A stretch of DNA of 64,000 nucleotides from Nocardiopsis sp. N85 (GCF_028882275.1 NZ_JARBUT010000010.1:1-64000); one strand, 5' to 3'. Counted from the first letter of the stretch, positions 1 through 8,177 are shown. The notes: a model not told the origin generated them from the letters alone. Numbers and translations: made by a program.

Positions 1-200
1 CTTGGTCGCACCACGCACACCTTCATGCCGCTTGACACCAAACGACATGGGGTGTCTGACCCGCCGGCGGCCCCGGGGCCGCCCCCCGCGACCGGCCGTC
101 GGAGCGGCGGCGGAATCCCGTGCGGTCGCGATCGCGCACCGACCGGGCACGTGAGGGGCGGACGGATCCGGCGGCGTCCCCTGGCAGGCCCCGCGTGTTC

Positions 201-236
201 GCCGCCTTCGGGCGGGGCGCCCCGCCCGAAGGCGGC
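201..236. terminator. 36-bp perfect palindrome
   Basis: The 36 bases read identically on both strands with no unpaired loop (GCCGCCTTCGGGCGGGGC and its complement). It could fold as a very stable hairpin. No gene is seen on either side, so a terminator role is inferred only from the shape. Confidence 0.45.
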
Positions 237-264
237 ACGGGCGCCACCGCACGGGCGACCTACA

Positions 265-321
265 GGCATACGGAAAGGTCCCCGCACGACGAATCGTCGT
301 GCGGGGACCTTTCCGTATGCC
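265..321. terminator. 57-bp perfect inverted repeat, likely bidirectional terminator
   Basis: Two perfect 28-nt arms flank a single central A at 293. The arms include AAAGGTCCCCGCACGACGA. The A-rich left and T-rich right stretches within the stem resemble a rho-independent terminator usable in both directions. It lies 29 bp from the 36-bp palindrome at 201-236. Confidence 0.55.
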
Positions 322-1084
322 GCCGGACCCTGCGAATCCCCCGATATCGGCGGTCCGGCGCGGGCCGCGCGCCATCCCCCGGGCGCTCGACCCCGCACCC
401 GCGCCGTCGTCTCCTCGGGCCGTGCGGCCTTGGCGGCCGCCCCCGTGGCCCTCGGGCCGTGCGGGTGCTCATCGGGACTTCTACCCGATCCGTCGCGGGT
501 AAACGTCGGATCCGCCCCTTGTCCCCGGCGGGCACCGCCGCAAGGCGGGCCGAGGAGGCTCTTCCCCCGAACTCGCGTCCCCGGGGCGCGCGGCCCGCGC
601 GCGGGTCCGACACCTCCGCGGCCCAGGGCCACGGAGGTGTCGGTGTCCTCACGGTTCCCCGCGTCGGCGATCGGTCCGCCGACGGTGTGAGGGGGCGGCC
701 CTGGGGTCGCGCCGCGGCGTGGGCCGAGGCGTTGCGAGCGGACGGGGACCCGGGGCGGGGTCTTCGACGCGCCTTTGGACCGCGATGACCCTTCCTCGAC
801 GGAAGCCGGTCCGTTACCCCCGAAGCGCCTTACGGAGAGCCCACTCGAACAAAGAGGGATTAATACATCATGCGGGGGTAGTAGGCCATAGAACAAGAAA
901 AAAGTGTTCGATTCGTGATCATCGACTGGGTTTTCCAGACCGAACACCACTCGTGTTCCGAGCCGGTCGCGCGAGGTCCCGGTGCCGCCCACGCCAGGTG
1001 ACGGCGAGGGCCGCCGGGCCGACGACCGTGCCGCGCACGGGAGTCGCGCAGGACACGGACTTTGACATCGACGAGGAGATCGAC

Positions 1085-1375
1085 ATGAGGAACCCTCTGA
1101 AAAAGGCACAACGCCTGGCGAAGTCCCCTTCGACGAAGGGGCGCTCCAAGCCCGGGAACCCCCTGTCGGGAGGCCGGCGAGCCGCTGGACCCAAGGGCGG
1201 GGGGAACCCGCTCACGGGCCCCGGCGGCGGAAGCGGAAACCCCCTGAAGAGGCTGGCGAGCGGCAAGGACCCGTTGAAGGGCCCGGGCGGCCGGACCTCC
1301 CCGGGAGGCCGACGGAACCGCAAGAACCCCCTTCAGTGGCTCGGCGACCTGGGCAGGAAGCGCAAGACCCTCTGA
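1085..1375 (+). CDS. Small basic protein with repeated NPL motif
   Basis: This 96-residue protein belongs to no family I recognise. A GAGGAG ribosome-binding site lies just ahead of the ATG. The tripeptide Asn-Pro-Leu occurs at residues 3-5, 25-27, 41-43, 52-54 and 81-83, with a DPL variant at 62-64. Each copy is usually preceded by Gly or Lys and followed by Lys, Ser/Thr-Gly or Gln. The linkers are rich in Gly, Pro, Lys and Arg and have almost no acidic residues, so the protein should be strongly basic and disordered, with short amphipathic ends (KKAQRLAK; LQWLGDLGRK). No signal peptide or membrane segment is visible. A terminator at 1463-1499 follows, and an AT-richer region precedes it. 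Nucleic-acid binding or a repeat-peptide precursor are possible; neither is shown. Confidence 0.6.
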   Translation: MRNPLKKAQRLAKSPSTKGRSKPGNPLSGGRRAAGPKGGGNPLTGPGGGSGNPLKRLASGKDPLKGPGGRTSPGGRRNRKNPLQWLGDLGRKRKTL

Positions 1376-1462
1376 TCCCCGGACGGGATCGGACCTGAAG
1401 GAGAGGGGCCGGGGCGGACCGAGCGAACCCGAAAGGGGCGGTGCCCGACCCCGGGCCATGAT

Positions 1463-1499
1463 GAAGGCCCTCACCCCGGCAAGCGGGGTGAGGGCCTTC
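1463..1499. terminator. Bidirectional terminator between convergent genes
   Basis: Perfect 16-bp arms (GAAGGCCCTCACCCCG and its complement) flank the loop GCAAG. It sits between the NPL-repeat gene on the + strand and the membrane-protein gene on the - strand. Confidence 0.8.
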
Positions 1500-1597
1500 A
1501 ACGTCGTCCGTGGACGCGGCGCGCGACCAGCCCCCGTAGGGGCGGATCCGTTCGTACGGGATGGCCTCGGCGCCGTGGGCGCGGGTGTCCGGCGGGG

Positions 1598-2308
1598 TCA
1601 GCCGAGGGTGTCGTGGCGGTCGCGCCAGGCGGTGTCGGGGACCCGCTCCAGCAGATCGATGAGGGCGTCGGCCCGACCCACCACCCGTTCGGGGTCCAGT
1701 TCCCGGTCGTCCCACGACAACAGGTGGGTGCCGGCGAACCGGAACGGCACCGGCGCGTCGGCACCGCGTTCGGACAGTGCGGCCCGGACCCGCTCGCCCA
1801 GCACCGCGCGGGCGAAGTCCGCGTCGTCGGTGGCGATGAAGAACCTCCCGTCGAAAACGGGATCGCCCACCTTCAGGTCGCGCACCCCCACGGCCCCCAG
1901 GTGCAGGTGCCCCACGTCCTCGGTGCGCACCTCCACCATCGGGGAGCGCGCGGGCAGGGCCACCGCCACGATGGTGTGGACGTGGTCGGTCGTGGTGGTC
2001 CGCCGGCCGTCGTGGTGGGAGGTGTTGTAGGAGTACTCGTAGGCCATCACCCGGCGGCCGCGCACCTGGGCGCACAGCACGTGCCGGGTGTGGGCGTTGG
2101 AGCGGCGTTCCACGAAGGGGTGCCCCGCGAACCGGTCCACCAACTCGGGGCGTTCGCGGTCGTAGCTCCACCCCTGACGGCGCGCCCGGGCGGCCAACTT
2201 CTCGCAGTGCCTGCGCTCGGGGACCGTCCCCACGACACGGAAGGCGATGACGGCGACGGCCAGGACGACCACCGTCCCCAGAACGACGGCCTCCACGACG
2301 ATATCCAC
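1598..2308 (-). CDS. Membrane-anchored hypothetical protein
   Basis: The protein has 236 residues when started at a GTG preceded by GGAAGGAAG; an upstream TTG would add seven residues. A single hydrophobic helix lies at about residues 3-25, followed by a soluble C-terminal domain, so it is probably membrane-anchored at its N terminus. The sequence after the helix has a patch rich in Tyr, His and Thr (SYNTSHHDGRRTTTTDHVHT, about residues 97-116). The later part contains FDGRFFIATDD. This resembles actinobacterial proteins of the DUF3137 type, but I cannot place it firmly. It is transcribed away from the divergent XRE/Clp region and converges on the NPL-repeat gene. Confidence 0.7.
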   Translation of the reverse strand: MDIVVEAVVLGTVVVLAVAVIAFRVVGTVPERRHCEKLAARARRQGWSYDRERPELVDRFAGHPFVERRSNAHTRHVLCAQVRGRRVMAYEYSYNTSHHDGRRTTTTDHVHTIVAVALPARSPMVEVRTEDVGHLHLGAVGVRDLKVGDPVFDGRFFIATDDADFARAVLGERVRAALSERGADAPVPFRFAGTHLLSWDDRELDPERVVGRADALIDLLERVPDTAWRDRHDTLG

Positions 2309-2353
2309 GGGGAACTTCCTTCCACCCAACGGCTCTTGTCAGTGAGACGACCG

Positions 2354-2977
2354 TCACCGCCCTTCCGGTTCCCGTTCGTTCTCCCCCCGCTTGCGAGAGG
2401 ACTCGGTGGGCCGCACCCGGACATGGGCACGTTCCCCTTGCGGACCGAACAGGCCCAGGTAGGAGACCGGCCCCGGCCCGGGGTTGAAGAAACCGTGCGG
2501 GATGCGGGTGTCGAACTCGGCGACCTCCCCGGCGGTGAGGACCATGTCGTGCGGTCCCAGCAACAACCGCAGCCGCCCCTCCAGCACGTAGACCCAGTCG
2601 TGCCCCTCGTGGCTGCGCTGCTCGGCCTCGACGTACCCCTTGGGCGGCGGGATGGTGATGCGAAAGGCCTGGATGCCACCGGGGTTGCGCGACAGCGGCA
2701 GGTACTCGACGCCGTCGCGGGTGAAGGGCGGGGTCCGCACCCGCGGGTCCCCCGTTCGGGCGCCGACCAGTTCGTCCAAGGGCACCCCGTGCACCTTGGC
2801 CAGCGGCAACAGCAGTTCCAGGGTGGGGCGCCGCCCGCCGGACTCCAGCCGGGACAGGGTGCTCACCGAGATGCCGGTGGCCTCCGACAGCCGGGTCAGG
2901 GTGACGCCGCGTTCGCGCCGCAGCTCGCGCAGCCGCGGTCCGACCGAGGCCAGCACCGGGGCGAGTTCATCGTCCAT
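2354..2977 (-). CDS. XRE-family regulator with C-terminal cupin domain
   Basis: A 207-residue HTH-cupin regulator of the SinR/PuuR type. Residues about 10-65 form the helix-turn-helix (LRELRRERGVTLTRLSEATG, then VSTLSRLESGGRRPTLE). Residues about 110-190 form a cupin_2 barrel with the metal or ligand region SHEGHDWVYVLEG and a second motif around FDTRIPHGFFNPG. Such proteins usually repress neighbouring metabolic or transport genes and sense a small molecule through the cupin. The ATG at 2977 is favoured over the TTG at 2986 because a -10-like CACATT lies exactly 7 nt upstream of it, as for a leaderless transcript. The gene is divergent from the ClpN-domain gene and shares its intergenic palindromes. 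Confidence 0.85.
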   Translation of the reverse strand: MDDELAPVLASVGPRLRELRRERGVTLTRLSEATGISVSTLSRLESGGRRPTLELLLPLAKVHGVPLDELVGARTGDPRVRTPPFTRDGVEYLPLSRNPGGIQAFRITIPPPKGYVEAEQRSHEGHDWVYVLEGRLRLLLGPHDMVLTAGEVAEFDTRIPHGFFNPGPGPVSYLGLFGPQGERAHVRVRPTESSRKRGENEREPEGR

Positions 2978-3132
2978 GGGCGCCAATGTGCCACAGACCG
3001 TCCCTTCCCCGAAGGACGGACGGGGCGGGTGGCGGGCCTCGGGTCACCGGGGGCGTCCCCACGGTGTGAACGGCCCCTTCGACGGGGACCGCGCGCGGCA
3101 TCTCACGGGCGCGCGATCGACGGCATACGACA

Positions 3133-3178
3133 ACCCCCACTGGGGGTGCAAGGGGGTTAGCCGGAACCCAGTGGGGGT
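3133..3178. promoter_or_regulatory. Paired palindromic operator candidate between XRE and ClpN genes
   Basis: ACCCCCACTGGGGGT at 3133-3147 is a perfect palindrome around a central C. Its 12-nt left part recurs inverted as CCCAGTGGGGGT at 3167-3178. The divergent intergenic region also contains CATAAAA just ahead of the ClpN-domain gene. The repeats look like a two-site operator, probably for the XRE-cupin protein or the nearby MerR-type protein; this is inferred from position and symmetry only. Confidence 0.55.
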
Positions 3179-3220
3179 AGTGCGGGGTTACAGCATACCC
3201 CCCCATAAAAGGGCGATTCG

Positions 3221-3940
3221 ATGCCGAAGATCAACGTCTACCTGCCCGAAGACCTCGCCGACGCCGTGCGCGAGAGCGGGATCCCCGTCTCGGCCGTGTG
3301 CCAGCGCGCCCTGGAACAGGCGGTGCGCCGCCTCCTCGCCGCCCGCGAGGCCGTGCGCGGCCCGATCCGCGCCGAGGACCTCGACGCCCTCTTCCCCCTG
3401 TTCACCGCCCCCGCCCGCACCGTACTGCGCCTGGCCGCCGCGCGCCGCGACCGGGACGCCCACATCACCACCGCCGACCTGCTGGCCGCCCTGGTGGAGC
3501 AGGGCGGCGACCTCGCCCTCCAGGTGCTGCGGGCCATGGAGATCGACCCCTCCCACATCACCCACGTCCTCACCGGCCGAGGCGCGGCCGAGGCGCCCGG
3601 CCCCAGCGCCCCGCCCGCCTTCAGCGCCCCCGCCACCCGCGCCCTGGAGGCCACCCTGGGCGAGGCCACCGCACTGGGCCACAACCACGTGGGCTGCGAG
3701 CACCTGCTGCTCGGCCTGGTCGCCGAGGAGGAGGGGGCGGGCGGTGACGTCCTGCGTTCCCTGGGCGCCGAGTCCCGGCTCACCCGACGCGCGGTCACCG
3801 CCGCCCTGGCCGGGTACCACTCCCGTTCACCCCGGGCCGACCCCGGGCCGGGCGCCCCGGCCGACGCGCTCGACTCCCGGCTGGCGCCCCTCCTGGCGCG
3901 GATCGAACGCCTGGAGGAGCGGCTCGACGCCCGGGACTGA
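3221..3940 (+). CDS. Clp N-terminal-domain protein with RHH-like N terminus
   Basis: A 239-residue protein that has the peptide-recognition N domain of ClpA/ClpC but no AAA+ module. Residues 1-35 (MPKINVYLPEDLADAVRES and following) look like a ribbon-helix-helix or CopG-type segment. Residues about 55-205 carry two Clp_N repeats (DAHITTADLLAALVEQGGD and GHNHVGCEHLLLGLVAEEE). The C terminus is a short charged helix with coiled-coil character (ALLARIERLEERLDARD). Stand-alone Clp_N proteins are common in actinomycetes and may act as adaptors or stress regulators. The neighbouring MerR-type gene converges on it with 44 bp between stops. A DNA-binding role for the N terminus is inference. Confidence 0.8.
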   Translation: MPKINVYLPEDLADAVRESGIPVSAVCQRALEQAVRRLLAAREAVRGPIRAEDLDALFPLFTAPARTVLRLAAARRDRDAHITTADLLAALVEQGGDLALQVLRAMEIDPSHITHVLTGRGAAEAPGPSAPPAFSAPATRALEATLGEATALGHNHVGCEHLLLGLVAEEEGAGGDVLRSLGAESRLTRRAVTAALAGYHSRSPRADPGPGAPADALDSRLAPLLARIERLEERLDARD

Positions 3941-3984
3941 GCGGGGCCGGGCCGCACCGCGACCCCGGACGGCCGCCGGGACGC

Positions 3985-4755
3985 TCAGACCTCCTCCGGG
4001 CGGGCGAGCAGGTCCAGGTACTCCTGTAGGCGCGCCACCCCCTCGGTCAGGGTGCGCGCCCGCGCCCGCAAGGCCTCCTCCCTGCGGTGGAGCGCCTCCA
4101 GCGGGCCACGGCCGCCGCCCTCCCCGCGCAACTCCTCCATCACCGGCCCGATCTGTTCCAGCCCGTACCCGCTGCGCCGCAGCTCCCGCACCACCCGCAC
4201 GTCGCGCACCTGCTCGGGCCCGTACACCCGGTACCCCGTGCCCGCCTCGCGCACCGGCACCACCAGACCGGCCCGCTCCCACACCCGCAACGTCGAGGGA
4301 CGCACCCCCACCAGCCGCGCCACCCGACCGATCCGCAGCGCGTCCGACCCCGCCCGCGGCACCCGCACCCCCGCCAGCAGGTCCCCGGACTCACGGGCGG
4401 CCGCCCCCTCCTCGGAGACGGCCGCGGCCACCACCGCCAACGCCCGAGCCGCCTCCCGCACCGCCCGACGCTGTTCGTACGCCCGCGCGTAGGCCGCCTC
4501 CACCGACTCCAGGGCCCGATCCACCCCGGCGGTGTGCAGCGTCCGCATCACCTCCCCGGCCGCGGCCACCCCCATGCCCGACGCCAGCGCCCGGTAGGCC
4601 ACCAACGCCGCCAGATGCCGACGACCGAACCGACGCTGCCCCGACTCCGTCCACCGCGCCGGCGGCACCACCCCCGAGGCCTCGCAGTCGCGCACCGACT
4701 GGGTGGAGACCCCCACCGCCCGCGCCAGGTCCACCGGCCGCAACCGTTCGACCAC
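3985..4755 (-). CDS. TioE-type MerR regulator with two HTH domains
   Basis: The protein has 256 residues with two MerR-like winged-helix domains. The first spans about residues 6-75 (DLARAVGVSTQSVRDCEASG, then RRFGRRHLAALVAYRAL). The second spans about 140-205 (LRIGRVARLVGVRPSTLRVW, then YRVYGPEQVRDVRVV), followed by a coiled coil (EALHRREEALRARARTLTEG). This arrangement is that of the TioE family, which often regulates secondary metabolism or resistance. The GTG at 4755 is chosen because GGGGAG precedes it and it immediately precedes the first HTH; longer versions to 5031 add unlikely sequence. It converges on the ClpN-domain gene. Confidence 0.85.
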   Translation of the reverse strand: MVERLRPVDLARAVGVSTQSVRDCEASGVVPPARWTESGQRRFGRRHLAALVAYRALASGMGVAAAGEVMRTLHTAGVDRALESVEAAYARAYEQRRAVREAARALAVVAAAVSEEGAAARESGDLLAGVRVPRAGSDALRIGRVARLVGVRPSTLRVWERAGLVVPVREAGTGYRVYGPEQVRDVRVVRELRRSGYGLEQIGPVMEELRGEGGGRGPLEALHRREEALRARARTLTEGVARLQEYLDLLARPEEV

Positions 4756-5093
4756 TCCCCCGCCCCCGTCCCGAAGAACCGCACCAGAGAACCCATGATC
4801 ACGCAGCCGGGCCCGGACGCCCACCCCGCGACCGCCGCCCAGGAGCGGGTCCGCCGCCCGAAGTGATACCGCGACCGCGCCCACCGGTGTTAAAATCCCG
4901 ACCGTTCCCACGGACACGAGGCGAAACGGGAGGTGGGGTCGATGACCGTGGTGCGAACCGCCATCGCGAGCGGTATCCCCCACACCCACTTCTCCCGGGT
5001 CCCCGTCCGACCGCATCCGCACGCGCGGCACCCTCCGCGCGCCCGAAGCGCCACCGCCGTCGGACCGGACCCCCGCTCCTCGGAGGGTTCCCC
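4756..5093. other. Intergenic region upstream of MerR and GNAT genes
   Basis: No gene seen. It is the divergent control region of the MerR-type gene (leftwards) and the GNAT gene (rightwards). A -10-like TAAAAT lies at 4891-4896 in an otherwise G+C-rich sequence. Confidence 0.4.
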
Positions 5094-5609
5094 GTGAACA
5101 CCACCCGCCTGTGGAACACCCGCGTCGAGACCGACGCCGACATCACCGCCGTGCACGCCGTCAACACGGCCGCGTTCGACACCCCGGCCGAGGCCGACCT
5201 CGTCGACGCCCTGCGCGCCGACCCGGCCTGGATCGACGGCCTGTCGATGGTCGCCGTCACCGACGACGACACCGTCATCGGACACGCGCTCATCACCCGC
5301 TGCCACATCGGCGAGGTCCCGGCCCTGTGCCTGGCCCCGTGCGCCGTCCTGCCCGGGTACCGGCGCACCGGCGCCGGATCGGCCGCGATCCGCGCCGTGC
5401 TGGACGCCGCCCGCGCCCGGGGCGAACGTTGGGTCACCGTCCTGGGGCACCCGACCTACTACCCGCGCTTCGGGTTCGGCCGCGCCTCGCGGTACGGGAT
5501 CGGGCTGGGCATCGAGGTCCCCGACGAGGCCCTCATGGTCCTGTCGTTGGACCCCGACGACGTTCCGCCCGCCGGCACGATCCGCCATCCCGCACCGTTC
5601 GGCATCTGA
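5094..5609 (+). CDS. GNAT-family N-acetyltransferase (YhbS-like)
   Basis: A 171-residue acetyltransferase starting at a GTG behind GGAGGG. The acetyl-CoA binding motif A is visible around residues 85-100 (LAPCAVLPGYRRTGAGSAAI), giving the R-x-x-G-x-G/A loop. The tail contains TVLGHPTYYPRFGFGRASRY, typical of the COG3153 (YhbS) branch. The substrate is unknown for this branch, and the enzyme is presumably cytosolic. It converges on the FAD oxidase with a perfect terminator between the stops. Confidence 0.85.
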   Translation: MNTTRLWNTRVETDADITAVHAVNTAAFDTPAEADLVDALRADPAWIDGLSMVAVTDDDTVIGHALITRCHIGEVPALCLAPCAVLPGYRRTGAGSAAIRAVLDAARARGERWVTVLGHPTYYPRFGFGRASRYGIGLGIEVPDEALMVLSLDPDDVPPAGTIRHPAPFGI

Positions 5610-5639
5610 GACGGTAGGGCCCCATGGAGGTCCGACCAC

Positions 5640-5679
5640 AGGGGGTGTGCGGGGACGCGAACGTCCCCGCACACCCCCT
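5640..5679. terminator. Bidirectional terminator, GNAT / FAD oxidase
   Basis: Perfect 18-bp arms (AGGGGGTGTGCGGGGACG) flank the tetraloop CGAA. The right arm runs into the stop codon of the - strand FAD-oxidase gene. Confidence 0.8.
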
Positions 5680-7051
5680 ACCCGAAGACCTTGCCGGGGT
5701 TGAAGACGCCCGCCGGGTCCAGCGCGTTCTTGACCGCGCGGTGCATGTCCAGCACGTCCGGACCCAGCTCCCGGGCGGCCCCGCCCCTCTTCAGCAGGCC
5801 CACGCCGTGCTCACCGGTGACCGTGCCGCCCAACGCCAACGCCTCGTCCACGATGACCTCGAACGCCTCCTTGGCCCGCTTCTTCGCCTCCTCGTCCCCG
5901 GCCGGGACGATGAACAGCGGGTGCAGGTTGCCGTCACCGGCGTGGGCGATGTTGGCGATGTGGACCCGGAGGCGGCGCCCCGTCTCCTCGATGCGCTCCA
6001 ACATGTGCGGGACCAGCGCCTTGGGCACGCACACGTCCTCGGTCAGCAACGGGCCGAGCCGCTCCAGGGCCGGGTAGGCCAACCGGCGCGCGGCGAACAG
6101 GGCCTCGGCCTCCTCGGCGTCGGTGGAGCGCACCGCGTAGCCGGCGCCCTCGGCCTCGAAGCAGGCCAGGATGGCGTCGGCCTCCTGCTCCCCGGCCGCG
6201 CCCGGCTGGTCGCTGCGGGCCAACAGCAGCACCTCGCCCTCCGCGGACAGACCCATGTTCTTCCACTCGTCGACGGCCTGGAGGCAGAACCGGTCGATGA
6301 GTTCCAGGGCGGAGGGGATCACCCCCGACGCGGCCACCGCAGCGACCGCGCGCCCGGCGTCGGTGAGGGAGTCGAAGTAGCCGATCACGGTGTGCTCCAC
6401 ACCGGAGCGCAGCGGGCGCATCCGCAGGGTCACCTCGGTGATCAGGCCCAACGTGCCCTCCGAACCCACCATCAGCCCGGCCAGGTCGTAGCCGGTCACC
6501 CCCTTGGCGGTACTGCGGCCCAGGCGCACCACCCGTCCCCGGCCCACCACCGCCTCCATGCCCAGCACGTAGTCGCGGGTGACCCCGTACTTGACGCAGC
6601 ACAGGCCGCCGGCGTTGGTGGCGACGTTGCCGCCGATGGTCGACCAGGGGGCCGAGGCCGGGTCCGGCGGGTACCACAGGCCGTCCTCGGCGACCCGTCG
6701 ACGCAGGTCGTCGTTGACCACCCCGGGTTGGACGACGGCGCTCTGCTGAACGGGGTCGACCCTCAGCACCCGGTCCATCCGCTCGAAGGAGACCACCACC
6801 CACCCGTCGACGGCGTTGGCCGCGCCGGACAGGCCGGTCCCGGCACCACGCCCCACCAGCGGGACGCCGTGCTCGGCGCACAGGGACACCACGGCGGCCA
6901 CGTCGGCGGTGTCCCGGGGGCGGACCACCGCCTCGGGCCGCCCGTGGGGGGCCCACTCGGCCTCGTCGTGGGCGTACCCCTCCATGATCTCGGGGTCGGT
7001 GACGACCTGGTCGGCGCCGATCGCGGCGACCAACCTCTCGGCGATGGACAT
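5678..7051 (-). CDS. FAD-linked oxidase, glycolate/D-lactate dehydrogenase (GlcD) type
   Basis: A 457-residue PCMH-type flavoprotein. FAD binding is shown by VGRGAGTGLSGAANAV (about residues 67-82), TIGGNVATNAGGLCCVKYG (about 138-156) and GLMVGSEGTLGLITEVTLRM (about 193-212). The C-terminal GlcD cap contains IANIAHAGDGNLHPLF and ends TGEHGVGLLKR, with the His residues expected for 2-hydroxyacid oxidation. The length suits a stand-alone D-2-hydroxyacid dehydrogenase without a fused iron-sulfur domain. GAGGAGG precedes the ATG. No glcE/glcF partners are adjacent, so D-lactate, glycolate or D-2-hydroxyglutarate are all possible substrates. Confidence 0.9.
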   Translation of the reverse strand: MSIAERLVAAIGADQVVTDPEIMEGYAHDEAEWAPHGRPEAVVRPRDTADVAAVVSLCAEHGVPLVGRGAGTGLSGAANAVDGWVVVSFERMDRVLRVDPVQQSAVVQPGVVNDDLRRRVAEDGLWYPPDPASAPWSTIGGNVATNAGGLCCVKYGVTRDYVLGMEAVVGRGRVVRLGRSTAKGVTGYDLAGLMVGSEGTLGLITEVTLRMRPLRSGVEHTVIGYFDSLTDAGRAVAAVAASGVIPSALELIDRFCLQAVDEWKNMGLSAEGEVLLLARSDQPGAAGEQEADAILACFEAEGAGYAVRSTDAEEAEALFAARRLAYPALERLGPLLTEDVCVPKALVPHMLERIEETGRRLRVHIANIAHAGDGNLHPLFIVPAGDEEAKKRAKEAFEVIVDEALALGGTVTGEHGVGLLKRGGAARELGPDVLDMHRAVKNALDPAGVFNPGKVFG

Positions 7052-7277
7052 GGTCCTCCTCGATGCGATGGGCCGGCCCCGGGATGGACGCCGCCGACCA
7101 GCACCCTAACGATCACCCCGGCGGGGCCCGCCGCGCACCCGGGAGGGAGCGGACGACGGTCCCGGTCACCGGTGGCACGGGTGGGGTCTTTCGGCGGTGT
7201 CCCACCCGGACGGGCGGACTCGGTCGGCCGCGGACGGACCGCGCACCTCTTGTAAACATTTCGTTGAAAATTTTATG

Positions 7278-7306
7278 TTGACAACCTTGGGTTGTGCTTC
7301 GATGCT
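7278..7306 (+). promoter_or_regulatory. Promoter of the HTH gene, apparently leaderless
   Basis: TTGACA at 7278-7283 is followed after 17 nt by GATGCT at 7301-7306, and the ATG at 7313 lies 7 nt after this -10. The spacer contains the inverted repeat ACAACC-TTG-GGTTGT (7281-7295), a likely operator covering the promoter. The sequence just upstream (7253-7280) is unusually AT-rich. Confidence 0.6.
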
Positions 7307-7312
7307 GGAGGC

Positions 7313-7723
7313 ATGACCTCGACCGGACTCACCCCGCCCGACCCCGACCAGGCCCGCAAACGGCGTACCCACCAGGCCCTGACCCGCATCACCGAACGCC
7401 ACGCCACCGGCGAGGACCGCGCCCGCTGGGAATCGCACTCCCGACCCATGGCACCCCTGGACGCCCTGCGCCGCGTCTGCGACCTGGCCGCCGGCAGCGC
7501 CATCCCCGACGAGGACCGCCCCGGTGTCGACACCGAGGACCTGATGGCCGCGCTCACGCTGCTGCCCCTGGCCCGCGCCGAATTCGACCAACTCGAACTC
7601 GGCCTGCTCCAGATGACCAAGGGACGCGACATGACCTGGCAGGACATCGCCTTCGGCCTGGGCCTGGGATCGGCCCAGGCCGCCCGCCAACGCCACGACC
7701 GCCTCACCCGACGCACCCCGTGA
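7313..7723 (+). CDS. Small putative DNA-binding protein
   Basis: A 136-residue all-helical protein with a C-terminal helix-turn-helix (GRDMTWQDIAFGLGLGSAQA, then ARQRHDRL, about residues 104-132). It resembles a class of small actinobacterial DNA-binding proteins that decode whether a gene call is real, but the biological role of that class is unclear. The rest (residues 1-100) has helical segments rich in Leu and Arg with no recognisable ligand domain. The ATG at 7313 is 7 nt after a -10 hexamer; a GGAGG overlapping this region may also help initiation. The operator-like repeat in its promoter suggests autoregulation. Confidence 0.65.
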   Translation: MTSTGLTPPDPDQARKRRTHQALTRITERHATGEDRARWESHSRPMAPLDALRRVCDLAAGSAIPDEDRPGVDTEDLMAALTLLPLARAEFDQLELGLLQMTKGRDMTWQDIAFGLGLGSAQAARQRHDRLTRRTP

Positions 7724-8177
7724 ACCGGTGCGGGCCCCCTCGGGAGCGGTCCCCGCCCCCCGCTCACCCCAGGACCGGGTGAGCGGCCCGCACCACCCCG
7801 CCCACCGCGACCCGGTGGTGGAGACGGTCCTGTCCGCTTCCCGGGGCGGCGACCGTCCCGGACCCCGACGTGACCCGCCCGCGCCGACGTGTCCACCCGT
7901 CTGCGCGGGGACACCGGAGCCCACCCGCGGGGGCGCCGCCGCCGGGCAGGCCCTCCCCTCGCCCGCCCCGCCCAGGACACCCGTCCCGTCGTCGACGGCC
8001 CACCCGGATTCGTCCCCCGCCCCGGGGGCGGCCCCGCGCCGCTGTTCACCGTCGCCGACGGCAGGATCCTCGGCACCGACATCCGGGCCCCCACCTGATC
8101 GCCGCCCCGGCCCGAGGACGGCGGTGGCCGCACCCCCACCGGGGTACGGCCACCGCCCCTCGGAAGCGAAGACGTCC
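7724..8177. other. Intergenic region holding a gene relic and a terminator
   Basis: No intact gene is seen. The stretch carries the sigma-factor-like relic at 7985-8098. A hairpin at 8120-8157 (arms GGCGGTGGCCG/CGGCCACCGCC) would end the MOSC gene on the - strand. Confidence 0.5.
7985..8098 (+). pseudogene. Probable C-terminal relic of an ECF41-type sigma factor
   Basis: The last 37 codons before a TGA read VVDGPPGFVPRPGGG, then LFTVADGRILGTDI. This matches the pattern of the SnoaL-like C-terminal extension of SigJ/ECF41 sigma factors (NGxPGxVV..., then the FTV.DGRI..I/D motif). No sigma2/sigma4 region is present upstream in any frame, and the protein ends early, so this looks like a decayed gene end. 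A chance resemblance is possible because the match is short. Confidence 0.4.

Larger units (their letters stand above)
1..1084. other. Leading 1.1 kb with no gene recognised
   Basis: All six frames are open for long runs because of the high G+C, but none gives a protein with a recognisable fold, a good start or actinobacterial codon bias. The stretch holds two perfect palindromes (201-236 and 265-321). It also has an AT-richer zone at about 850-950 that probably contains the promoter of the small gene at 1085. At 942-958 there is an inverted repeat (GAACAC/GTGTTC, 5-nt spacer) of unknown meaning. Confidence 0.5.

Noticed and set aside
942..958. GAACAC-N5-GTGTTC considered as a LexA box
   Set aside because: The spacing (9 nt between GAAC and GTTC) does not fit the TCGAAC-N4-GTTCGA site seen at dnaE2, and the gene behind it is not an SOS type.
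2640..5609. Very long open frames overlapping known genes (also at 5624-7255, 36548-37798, 40397-41968, 40452-42716)
   Set aside because: They are shadows of real genes caused by the high G+C; their proteins are rich in Pro/Arg/His repeats without domains, and the opposite or shifted frame carries the real family signatures.
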